Source: Neurospora intermedia (taxonomy: Eukaryota > Ascomycota > Sordariomycetes > Sordariales > Sordariaceae). From it: DNA of 64,000 nucleotides. The DNA lies in the NCBI GenBank assembly GCA_037102815.1, contig BTPP01000006.1, forward strand, positions 2,542,001 through 2,606,000. The letters are read 5' to 3'. Positions 44,297 through 55,162 of the stretch are shown one piece after another. Made by a program: the position numbers and the translations under genes. Position 1 is the first letter of the stretch; each line of letters starts with the position of its first letter. A model generated the notes under the pieces. It ran no database searches and was not told where the DNA came from. It saw only the letters and a list, made by a program, of their open reading frames with translations.

Positions 44297-46400
44297 ATGG
44301 ACGCACTGTTGGCCAAGCTCGGGTCTCATGCGGTCAACTACGCCATCAGATCAGGCATCGCAATCACTTCCACCTACGCCGTCAACCAGTGCTCGAGGCT
44401 GCTCAAGACGGTCGACGACAAAGGAGTCTACACCGAGCTCAAGAAGCTGCAGAAGCTTCTAGATAGTAAGATCAAGGTGAGTGGCCATTATTTCGAACCC
44501 AACAATGCTAATCCCCCTTCCAACAAAGACAAGACACTCCTTGCTAATACGAATATTCCCCACTTCAGATTGTTTCACCAGCTATCGACCTGATCGAGTT
44601 CAAGTATGCCCAACCTACCTCTCGTCTTACTTACCTTGTCCTTGACCCTTACAACAATGTGACTAACGCTCGCTGTGTCCAAGATCTGGCCGTGGCAATG
44701 TCTTCCTCGAGGCTGCTGTGCCTCTTGCCAAGTCTCTCCATCGAGACATCATTTCTCTCGGAAAGCGCCTAAACGATGCTGCTACTGCCGAAGAGAGCTC
44801 CCGCTCCGATGGCAAGAAAGCCCGGATGTCGGAAGCTCATCATATTGAGCTGCTAACCATTATCAAGGAGATGAAGGAACTGCTGGCCCGCATAGACAGA
44901 GAGATTCCTCTGATCCAACTCGCCATCACTGCCTCTGGAGAGAGGATGAACACGACAGTGAACGCTGGCATCTCTCCGTCGAGACTGATGCAGGCGAGTG
45001 CCTTCTTGTCATTCGGGGACTCACACTTTGTGAACAACCCTAACCGAGCGGTCCCCATCGGGCCTTCTTTCACATTATCTCTTTACATGCTCTTCCGCGG
45101 TCATTCCAGGCTGAAAAGTGCCAGTTCCGTTCCTGCCACTCCTAGCACTGGAGGCAAGACATGGACCAGGGAGCCATCATATGGTGTTGGCGAAGGTGAA
45201 CGGAAGCCCATCTGGCAAGAGGTGGTGCACAAGGCTCGTGTACGGCTGGTTCGCACACCGCTAGGCTGGAAGTTTGACAAGACTCGCGGATACTGCCCCG
45301 GTGAGTCTTCTGATGGACCCGTAAATGGGTACTCTGCTGCCGTTGATTCGGCCCTTTCGATGCTTGGCCGCCCAGACGAGTATGCCTATCACTTGGAGAT
45401 CATTGAAGATCTCGACGACGGACGTGTACACGATGATGATGCCGCAGGTGAACCATTCGACGGCATCGATATGGCTGGAATCCGAGACTCCATTCCCATA
45501 CATCAAGTTTCCAAGATTTTCTACACCGACACAGGGCGACTCCTGAACATCGGTAATGCTGAGGAGGGCGATAACAACCCGGTGTTATTACTGAAGAGAG
45601 ATCTCCATGCCCCTAATCCGATCGAGCTCAAACGCCAATGGTACGCCGATCCGGAGCAAGCAGAGGCATCAGAAGGAGAAACAGCATATGACACGGCCGC
45701 CGAAGACGACGACGAACAAGCCGATATCGATGCACAACTGCTGGCAGAGACCAAGTCTACTGAACTTGCGACCGCGGCAGAAGAAGGTCGATTAAGGAAA
45801 GCGTTAGGGCTGCCATCACATCTGGACCCTGAATGGCTCGCCCTGGAGGTCTTTGTCGAAAGTGACGACGAGTCTGACGACGATGATGATGGTGATGATA
45901 AGTCCAGCATCCAGTCTTTCAAGTCAGCTACACCGCGCGACAAGGTAGTCGACTCAAAACTCATTGACCAAATTCGCAACGTTTCCCTACAACCATACCC
46001 AAACACCCCTCCGAACCAACGGAAATACGTCCCATCGCCTCTGTCATCAACATCATCTTTACCAGCAGGAGGAGCCAATGGCAAGCAGTTGTTCCAGACA
46101 CCAGCACAAGTGCAAGGGGCTCAAAAGGAACCCAACAGCATGGACTCGTTCGTGGCCAGGTCACCATTCGGTGCTATCACTTCGTCACTATCGCTCATGG
46201 AAATGTTGATACGACTATGCAGCCTGCAGGAGTTCCAGCAGACGTCACACCTGTCGATTCCAGATCACATTCTTACCTTTTTCTTGGAAGAGACGTCGAC
46301 GACCGGGTTACGGGGCGAGGAAAAGTGGGATATACGGAACGAGGCGAAGAGGCGTATGGGCTTTGATCCGTATACTGATACGCCTACCAAGTCGACTTGA
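44297..46400 (+). CDS. yrb30: RanGTP-binding protein, Yrb30-like
   Basis: Three exons, 44297-44476, 44569-44603 and 44684-46400, encode 643 residues. Exon 2 is only 35 bases. Introns of 92 and 80 nt have GTGAGT and GTATGC donors, and the joins give SKIK/IVSPAIDLIEFK/SGRGNVFLEAAV in frame. The N-terminus MDALLAKLGSHAVNYAIRSG and the C-terminal block (LMEMLIRLCSLQEFQQTSHLS, FFLEETSTTG, MGFDPYTDTPTKS) match what I recall of the fungal RanGTP-binding Yrb30 family, which holds Ran in the GTP form and shuttles between nucleus and cytoplasm. The middle has an acidic stretch (ESDDESDDDDDGDD, near 460). No enzymatic motif is visible. Recognition is from memory; the alternative is a conserved fungal protein of unknown role. 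Confidence 0.75.
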
Positions 46401-46613
46401 TCTGATGAGGGACGGAACCAAGGAGAAAAGGGGCGATAGTGACAGCATCTTGAGACGAAAAATAGACGATGCCTCCTTTAAACTCTGTACAACAAAGATC
46501 TTTATAGTTGATATACAAACCATCTACACACTCGAGTACCGTTTCATCCTCGACTTGGAAGACCCGTCCTGTGATCCATCGTCTTCCCTATTCAAACCCT
46601 CCCACCCAACCTC

Positions 46614-47812
46614 TCACTCCCTCCCCCCAAAAGACATCTTTTCCAACCCAACCAACTCCGCCACCCGTCTCCCCAACCCCATAAACACCTCAGCCTCCTT
46701 CCCCCCAGGCTCACTAACCACCGTCGGCTTCCCCCTCCCACCATCCTCCCCAATGCTCGGATGCAGCGGCACATCCCCCAAGAACTCCATGTCCATCTCC
46801 TCACACACCTTCCTCACCCCCTCGGTTCCGCCAAACACATGCGTCTCCTTCCCACACCCAGGACAGCAGAAAACGCTCATGTTCTGCACCACCCCGAGTA
46901 TCGGAATGTCCACCTTTCTAAACATATTCACCCCTTTCACCGCATCTTTAATCGCCAGTGTATGCGGGGTCGTCACGATCACCGCTCCATCCACAACGAC
47001 TTGCTGCGCTATGGAAAGCTGGGTATCGCCCGTCCCGGGAGGTAGGTCTAGCACCAAGATGTCGAGGGAGGGGTGGGACCAGTCGACTTCGTGAAGTAAC
47101 TGTTGGATGGCTTTGAGGAGCATGGGACCGCGCCAGACGAGGGCGGAGTCTTCGGACCCGAGGAGGTAGCCGATGGACATGGTCTTGACGCCGTAAGAGG
47201 TGAGGGGGAGGAGTTGGTTGTGGGGGTTGAGGGAGGGGGATAAAGAGGGGGAAGACAAGTTGAAGAGGGTGGGGATGGAGGGGCCGAAGAGGTCGGTGTC
47301 GAGGATGCCGGTTGTGTAGCCGAGGCGGGAGAGGGAGAGGGCGAGGTTTGCTATGACTACTGGGTTAGAGATATATAAAATAGAAAGAACTGACAAAAGG
47401 GAATTTGAGGGGGGTTGTTGAGCCATAAAGAGGATAGATAAGTGTCTGTGGGGTATGTTCTGACTTCCAGGTAGGAGGTGTGATGTTGTTTACTTCCCCT
47501 TATCTAGTTGTTGGACAGGGATGAGTTGAGCATTGAGGAACACTCACCGGCTATTGTGCTTTTTCCGACACCCCCCTTGGCTGAAGAGACGGCAATGACC
47601 TTGTTTACATTTTTTATTTTGCGCTTCTGAGGCAGACCTCGTTGGAAACGTGGAATGGTACCAGTTCTGGGGAGGCCCTATAATATGATGTGTTGGTCAA
47701 GAGCTCCGAGTCAATGTGTAAGTCGGGGGAAAGGTATGTAGGTACCTACCAGTGGATTCTCATGCTGGAGAGCTCTTGTGGCTTGTAACAGCCGGCTTAT
47801 TGTTGGTCTCAT
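46614..47812 (-). CDS. ind1: Mitochondrial Fe-S P-loop NTPase, Ind1/NUBPL type
   Basis: Mrp/Nbp35-family scaffold that inserts iron-sulfur clusters into respiratory complex I. Exons 47812-47750, 47677-47548 and 47350-46614 encode 309 residues. The Arg-rich, acid-poor N-terminus (MRPTISRLLQATRALQ) looks like a mitochondrial presequence, and GLPRTGTIPR/FQRGLPQKRK is the usual Ind1 lead-in. The deviant Walker A SSAKGGVGKST is at 52-62, DTDLFGPSIP follows, and the cluster-ligating CPGC is at 227-230. DLPPGTGDTQLS is also diagnostic. Intron 2 (197 nt) offers three AGs in a row after its CTAAC branch; the third (CATAG) is chosen because it gives KSTIA/ANLALSL without extra residues. An ATG at 47426 lies inside that intron and is not the start. 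The gene converges on the Yrb30-like gene with 213 bp between stops. Confidence 0.93.
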
Positions 47813-48236
47813 CTTTTTATTCTGTGCCTATTAACCAAACTCAAACTCAAGAAATCCGAGAAACGCAAGGATTGGCTTTTGATTTCAGTTCAACAGATGA
47901 AGTCCGCCATAAACTGAAGTCAGAGTGAAGTGAAGTTCAGTTCCCCAACTTCCCCAATTGGCGTCCCGAGGAACAGTGGTCGCAGCGGGTGGAGCCCGTT
48001 TCTTGGTGCATCCGGACCCCTGCTCATTCATCCCCACTTTTGCCATCTGCCCGCTGTCACCGCCAAAATTTCCCGTTCTCCCAGGCAAAGCTCTGATTTT
48101 TTCGGGCGTGGGGTTCCCAATTCGGATCCTCTGTATTTTTCAGAACCATTCATTGACAGGCGCCATCTCGAATTATTCCTCTTCTTTGGCGCCAACACCA
48201 CAATCACCACCACCACCACCAGACAGAGCCGCCACC
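47813..48236. promoter_or_regulatory. Divergent promoter region between Ind1 and Bfr2 genes
   Basis: A compact 424-bp space between two start codons must contain both promoters and leaders, so the two housekeeping genes may share control elements. No specific site is assigned. Confidence 0.55.
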
Positions 48237-50289
48237 ATGCCATTGTACACCACAAAAAAGAGCAACAAGCTGCGGGCTTCCATGTTCGATGAGAAGCCTG
48301 CAAAGGGTATGACAAACCAAGCTACAACCCCAAGACCCCCCAGTTACTGACATTACATTGTTTGCAGACTACGATCCTGAAGCCGAGCCTCGCGATGGTG
48401 ACGATGATGAGAGCGGAAGCGAAGCCGACAGCGATGTTGAACGCGCCGAGACGGAACACTATGTCACAGTTGGGTATGTCAATGCCTTTCCTACCTACCA
48501 AAGCGCCGCTTCGAAATACAACATCAACTAACAACCAACACCCAACAGCAAGAGCAAGCTCCGAAAAGCAGAAGCACCCACACTCGGCCCCGAATACAGC
48601 GGTACCCGCGTCAGCCGCAAGGCCCTAGAGGAGAGCGACGAAGAGGACTTTGATGATGAGGAGGAGGAAGAAGACGACGAGGATGACCTCGAAGATGGCG
48701 AGTCCGAGTCCGGCTCCGAAGAGTTCGCCGACCCAGATACCGCGGACCTCGAACGCGACCACATTGACGATGACGCCGAGATCTCCAGCGACAATGCGCT
48801 AGGGGAGGATGACGCAGACTGGGCGGAAAAGTTCACCTTCCGTGGAAGCTCCCAGCCCAAGACACCAGCCAAGACCCCCAAGAAGGACGAACTTGCGGTT
48901 CGCATCAAGAAGAGGCCCACTGCTGCTGACTTTATGTCCGGCTCTGAGGATGAGGAAGATGAGGAAGATGAGGAAGATGATGAGGATCTTGAGGAAGACG
49001 AGGAAGACGAGGAAGATTCTGAGGAGGGTGAGCAAAACGGCCTGTTCGACATGGAGGCTGAGGAGACAGATGACGACGAGGGTGAGGATGATGAGGAAGA
49101 ACTCGACGGTGCTCTGCTGTCCGGCAGCGAAGACGAAGAGGGCGATTCCGAAGAGGACGATGAGGATGACGAACAAGGCTCCGGCGACGAAGATGAGGAC
49201 GAAGATGACGAAGACGAAGACGAAGACGAAGATGAGGACGAGGAGTCTGGCGACGACGACGACGACGAGAAGAACGACGTCAACGCCGAGCTCCGCAAGA
49301 TCATGGCCGAAGACGAGAAGAAGATCGTTTCCACCTTCTCGAAAGCCGCCGAGGCCGACGCCCAAAAGGGTGTTGCCGTCCGCTCCCAGCGCCGCATCTT
49401 CGACTCCATCCTCAACCTCCGCATCCGTCTCCAAAAGGCCCTCATCGCCGCCAACACCTTCAACTGCGTCGAGAAGCCCGAGAACTTCAAGGAGAAGCCC
49501 TACGAGGCCGCCGAGGAAGCCGCCGTCAAGCTCTGGAACACCATCGACTCGGTCCGCAACAGCTTCCTCCCCGAGCAAGTCAAGGCCAAGGCCGGCGAGA
49601 AGCGCAAGCGCGACGCCATCGAGCTCGACACGCCCGCGCAGGAAATCTGGGAGGTTCTCGAGGCCGTCGAGGGTCCCGCCCACAAGTACCGCCGCCAGGT
49701 CCTCGACAAGTGGTCTACCCGCGTGCGCAGCACCACCGCCAGCATGACCAAGGAGCGTCGCCTCGCGCAGTCTGCCGGCTCCCAATCGCTCGTCTCCGTG
49801 CTGGACGACCAGCTCCTCAGCGCCGACCGCCTGATCAAGAAGGCGCGCACGCCGCGCTCGTGCGCCCCCGCGCAGGCGGCCAAGAAGGTCGAGGAAGACG
49901 CCGACATCTACGACGACGCCGACTTTTACCAGCTGCTGCTCAAGGAGCTAGTGGACCAGCGCAGTTCGGATTCCGCTGCGCCTGGAGAGTCGGTGGCGAC
50001 CGTCCGGTGGGCGGCGCTCAAGGAGGCCAAGACTAGGAAGCAGGTGGATCGGAAGGCGAGCAAGGGTCGCAAGTTGCGGTTCACGGTGCATGAGAAGCTG
50101 CAGAACTTTATGGCGCCCGAGGATAGAAGGTCGTGGGAGGAGCATGCCATTGATCGGTTCTTTGGCACGCTGTTTGGACAGAAGATGGTGCTTAAGGAGG
50201 ATGAGGCGGAGACAGAGGCGGCGGAGGAGGATGAGGAGATGGGTGGTGTTAACGTTGAGGAAGCTGGCTTGAAGCTCTTCCGGTCGTGA
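48237..50289 (+). CDS. bfr2: Bfr2/AATF (TRAUB) ribosome-biogenesis factor
   Basis: Nucleolar protein of the small-subunit processome needed for 18S rRNA maturation in its family. Exons 48237-48306, 48368-48473 and 48549-50289 encode 638 residues; introns are 61 and 75 nt. The start lies in GCCACCATGCC. The family block THYVTVG/KSKLRKAE spans intron 2, followed by GPEYSGTRVSRKALEESDEEDF. Long Asp/Glu/Ser runs fill about residues 100-290. The AATF region contains RSQRRIFDSILNLRIRLQKA, and the C-terminal TRAUB region contains RKLRFTVHEKLQNFMAPED and AIDRFFGTLFGQKM. The acidic region is repetitive at the DNA level (GAGGAAGAT units), so its length may vary between strains. Confidence 0.93.
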
Positions 50290-50736
50290 GTGATGGTAGA
50301 GATGAGGGAGAAGGATATTTCCTGAATATGGATGAGAAATACGCATAGATTATAGTTGGAGAGAGCGAATGCTCCTCTGTTGCAATACCCGCATTTACGA
50401 GGCGTGCAAAAGGAATTTATATGCTCTTGACATCATCAGCTTCATTCTTCCATTATCATGATAGACTTTGATTTGGGTAACTGCCTAACAGCAATAACTA
50501 CAAGAACCCCTATCCAGCTCGTTCTATCCTTTGGAAGTGCTAAGAAATGACACATCTCAACAAACAAGGTTATTCATAAACACAACATGCTAACATCCTG
50601 TACCTATACCCAGACAAGTTCCAGACCAAACCAAGCATACCGAAGCCCAGCCATTCATCATGTATCATAACCTCATCTTACGCTCATTATATCAACCAAG
50701 GCAGAGAAACTTGAAAGCCCGTTGCTCCTGTCCATC
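50290..50736. other. Intergenic between convergent Bfr2 and Snf2 genes
   Basis: About 0.45 kb holding both 3' ends. Nothing else is seen. Confidence 0.5.
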
Positions 50737-53700
50737 TCACCACCTCCGCCCAAAAACCTCATGCTCCCTCCTCGCCCCCGTATTATTCCCAGCAGCAGTC
50801 CTCCTCGCCGGCGCCCTCCCCACAGCAGCAGCAGCAGCAGCATTCTCCTCACCATATCCAGAAGACCCGCTATTATCAGCACCATGGGCAATCCTACTCC
50901 CATCATGCTTGAACAAGTCCAAAATCTCCTGCAACCCCAACTTCAATCCCTGGCCCTTCTTCTTCTTGTTCCCCCCTCTCTCCGTCGACCCTTCCACCGC
51001 CGTCTGCGCCAACAACCTCTTCTTCTCCTGCAGCTCCAAAATCCTCGCCTCCACCGTCCCTCTCACTGTCAACTTATAGACCACCACATCGACCGTCTGC
51101 GTCAGCCGGTGCACGCGATCAATCGCCTGCTCCTCGACAAAGGGGTTCCAGAAGGGTTCGACAATGATCACCCTCGTCGCAGCCGTCAGGTTGAGTCCCA
51201 AGGATCCGCACTTGAGCGAGCACAGCAGCACACGAGTGCGCGGGTCTTTGCGCAGGGAATGCAAAGACGCTTCGCGCGCGTCGTTGGACATTTTGCCGTC
51301 GTAGCGGACGTGCTTGATGTCCGGTAAGTGATGTCGCAAAAAGGGCTCGACGAGGTCGAGCATCGAAGTGAACTGGGAGAAGACGATGAACTTGTGGGTG
51401 GGGGCTTCGCGGCGGAGGATGGCGATGAGCTCGTGGATCTTGGAGGAGATTTGCACGGGACCTTTGGGGGTGCGCTTGATGCCGTATTCGGCTTCGGAGT
51501 CGGTTTCGGAGGAGTGTTCGAGTTCAGAGTCCGAGATGGCAGAGTCTTCGGAAGAGGTGGCGGTCTCTGATTCTTCTTCGGATTCGGATTGCTTGACGAC
51601 TTGCGAGCTGAGCTTGGAGACCGAGGCGAAAGTATCGTCTTCGTCGCCGGAGCCGACTATTTCGTCTGAGTTGACGCTTTCGTCGTCATCATCGTCGTCA
51701 TCGTCACTATCTTTGACGACGAAGCTGTCCTCTTCTGGGTCCTCCGAGTCTTCGGAGATCTCTTCGTTGGAGTCGATGTCTTCACCGGTGCCCTCGGCGT
51801 TCTCGTCGTCTGTGCCGCCAGCAAAACCGAGGTCGAGTGCGCTTCTCTGTGACTCTCCCACCAGCCAGGTGCCTTTATCCTCTTCATCGTCACTATCGAC
51901 GACTCGCTTCCTGTTATCGCGAGATTTTTTGTCCTTCTTAGGTGTCTCCTCCTCGTCTTCCCACTCTTCCCCCTCTTTCTCATCATCACTGTCCACCACA
52001 ACCTTCCTACCCCTTTGTCTGGTCTTCCTCTCAACCTTCACCTTCTCCTTCACCACGCTCACCTTCTTCTTCTTGTGCTTCTTGCTCTCCTTACTCTCCT
52101 TACTCTCCACGCTCTCCTGCGTACTCTCTTGCTCCTTCATCAACTGGCTCAAACTATCCTCACACCCTTGACATCTCACCTGCCCCTCCTGAATCTCCTT
52201 CTTCGTCATCTCCCCTAGACACATGTCACACTGCCTAGTCTGGATGCCCATCCCGCCCATCATATCCGCCAAGTCATCCACACTACTGGTCTGACTTTGC
52301 GAATCATAGGCGTTCTTCTTCTTTTTACCACCAGGCGTCGGCGCAGTCGCCGAGTCAACCGCCAACGCATCCCGGTCCTTGTCAAGCTTTGTCTGCGCCA
52401 GCCTAGGGTGATTGCAAGCCTGCCTCAGCCGCAACAGCAGCACGAGCGCGTTGGCGTAGTTGACCGTGCGCCCCTTCATCATCTTCTCGAGACTCTGGTC
52501 GGCTCGCTCCTCCAAGGCCTTGTAGAAGGCACTTTCAGCGGGGCTGAACTCCGTCTCGATGGTGACGACCTTGCGCTCCGTGACTTTGAAAGCCGCTTCA
52601 GGCGCCTTTTCGCCATTCTCTTCGGCCTTGGCCAGGGCTTCCTTGCCGCCGGCCACGAGCGCGCCCTTCTCGGTGAGAACTTCCTTGGTGCGGCGCTTCA
52701 TGAAGCAGCGGAGGATGCTGTGCAGGCGTTGGATGGCGATGTGGCCCTTGCCTTGCTTCATGGGCGTGTCGATCTGGGCTCGCCACTCGGCTAGGTTGTC
52801 GTAAGGTGCAATGCGAAGGAAGTGAATGAGGGATTGAAGCTCGTCGAGATTGTTCTGCATCGGCGTGCCTGTGAGACACCAGCGGTATTCGGAGCGCAAG
52901 GCACAGCATGCCTTGGCGGCTTTGGTGTTGCGGTTCTTGATGCTGCGGTATCATATGTTAGCCTTTGTGAAGCTTTGGAGTATATGACTTTCAGAACCAA
53001 CCTATGGGCCTCGTCGAGAATGACGCGGAACCAGTGTACGCCGAAACACCCTGCTTGCGCGCCCTTGTTTGGGTCGGGGTGAGACTTGTCGTGCTCTGAC
53101 ACGAGGATTTGGTAGGTTGTGATGACCACATCATATTTGGCGAGCTCGGCGGGAACTGTAGATCGCTTTGGGCCGTGATGAACACATACTTTGATGTTCA
53201 AGTCGGGCATGACGCGATCCTTCAGTTCGGCCTCCCATTGTCGGATGAGAGCCAATGGCGCAACGACAAGTGTGGCTTTGCTGATGTCTTTGAAGTGGGC
53301 TTTCCAGCCTGGGGCGGAGGACGATTCGGGTTTTCGGTTGCCAATGATCAAGGAAATGGACTGCAGTGTTTTGCCCAAACCTAGATGAAAGTTAGCATAG
53401 AGTCAAAAACAGGCCAACACAGAGTCTACATACCCATATCATCTGCGAGGAGTCCACCCTTGGGAACACGGCCACGCTTCAAAGGGCCAAGCTCGCGGTT
53501 GATCATCCATCTGACACCCTCAACCTGATGCGGCAGCAAAGGGACGGCCAGACCAGGTAGATGCCCAGTAGAAGAAACAATCGACTCCTCCTTCTTCTTG
53601 GACTCCGACACCGCACCCTTCGTCTTTGCCTTGGCTTCCTCATCCTCACTCTCCTCATCATCCAGTCCACCCTCCAACAGCGCCTTCAGATCCTCCTTCG

Positions 53701-54361
53701 CCTTATCAGGATCAGTATAAAACACATTCTCCCCAAACGCAGCCGCAGTTCCCCTCGAAGCCGTGCCCCTACCCGGCTGCAACGGCGACGGTGCCGGTGC
53801 CGGGTCCACATCCAACGAGCTGAACAGCTGCATGCCCATGCTGTTCCTCTTGATTTCCGGCTTCGGCGGGGCATTGGCCTTGAGAGGTCCGCTAGATCTG
53901 TACAAGTCCTTGTGAAACTCGGGTCGGTTCTTGCCCCGGTCGTTGAAGAGGTTGTTGTACTTGGATCCGCCGATGACGTGGCTGCTGGTGCCGCCGCGGC
54001 TACCATTGCCGTGATGGCTGGCAGCGTTTTTGGTGTGGTTGCTGGTGTTAACGGGCGTGAACTGAGATACTAGCTGTGTGGGCTGGCCGAGGCCGTGGCT
54101 CGGTGTGGTAGGGCTACTAGCCGTCAAGTCAACAACATCTGCGTCTCCGCTGAAGATGCGGGATGAGGACGTGTTCTTGTTGTTCTTGTTCTTGTCTTTG
54201 GGCGTGCCATTGCTACCCCTGCTACTGGCAAAGGAGAGGTTTTGTTGTGAGGATGACATGCTGATGCCCTCGTCTGTGGCTTGAGAGCTGATGAGATCGA
54301 GATCCTCGTCACTAAGGGAGTCGTAGGCAAAGGGTTCAGAAAGTTGGCGACGGGCGGCCAT
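50737..54361 (-). CDS. Snf2-family DNA-dependent ATPase, Rad5/Rad16/Uls1-like
   Basis: Chromatin or repair ATPase. Exons 54361-53434, 53380-53002 and 52942-50737 encode 1170 residues. After a disordered Ser/Asn-rich N-terminus (about 1-270), motif I DDMGLGKT (about 307-314) spans intron 1 and motif II DEAHSIKN (432-439) spans intron 2. LTGTPMQN, the helicase C-terminal KFIVFSQFTSMLDLV and QAIDRVHRLTQ (about 1040) are all present. Between the two helicase lobes lies a degenerate RING-like Cys cluster (CDMCLGEM...VRCQGC, about 675-700) and then about 270 residues of very acidic, Ser-rich sequence. Rad5, Rad16 and Uls1 carry a full RING at that place; here several ligands are missing, so ubiquitin-ligase activity is doubtful. 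Intron 2 has an unusual GTTGGT donor but a standard GCTAAC branch. Confidence 0.9.
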
Positions 54362-55162
54362 GGTTGCAATCCAGGCGGAGTGGTGTTTCCCTAGATGTGA
54401 AGGTACCTAGGTAGGTAGGTATGCTGGATCGATGTGAAGTTGTCGCTTGCGCTTTCTGCAAGGCACTGGCACTGTTTGTTTGTTTGTTTGTTTGGTCAGG
54501 AGCTCGCTTTCGGAATATTGCCACTTTCTGTAGATGGGTGCCTCCGGTCCAGCCAGGGCAGGTAAGCAGGTTGTTTGATGTTGATGTCAACTTCCAAGTT
54601 TTCCAACATTCAAAATTGTCCCGTGGCGGCTTGCTTTGCTGCCTAAAAGTCCCAGGGATTCGGGAAAGAGAGAAAGAGTTGAGGTAGGCTTGAGATTCAG
54701 CTCGGATATTCTTAAGTACACGATATATTTGCCAGTTGGCGCTTCTCAAGTCATCAACTTCGAAATATCACTTTCCGAGGGCGGGGTCATAAACTACACC
54801 GTCGCGTGTTGCAAGCTTGTTGGACGCAAGTATTTACAAAGTGACGAATCTGGCTTCGGGAATGGCATCCCAGGGCAACCGGCATGGCAACCGACAGGGA
54901 GCTTACCCCGCCCCCGCAGTGAGCCCTTCACCGGGGCCCTCGCCGCGGTGTAGTGTAGATAAAAAGGGTGAAAACCCACATATAACCCCAACCCTGGCTC
55001 CCTCTTGTATAAGACGAAAAGAAGGACAGCAAGTCATACAAACATTCCTTTATCACCACCTGTTGAAGAGGGAATATTGACAAAAGAGTAGGGTCATCAG
55101 AGTCTATAAGCACTTTCATCTTTCCCTTCATCAAGTACCCTCGCCTTTCTATATATGCAAAT
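54362..55162. other. Promoter of the Snf2 gene and F-box 3' region
   Basis: About 0.8 kb between two - strand genes. A TTTG tetranucleotide run at 54474-54494 is the only repeat. No gene is seen. Confidence 0.5.

Noticed and set aside
47351-47426. An ATG at 47426 as the start of the Ind1 protein
   Set aside because: It lacks the Walker A motif, which is encoded upstream in properly spliced exons; the ATG lies inside intron 2.
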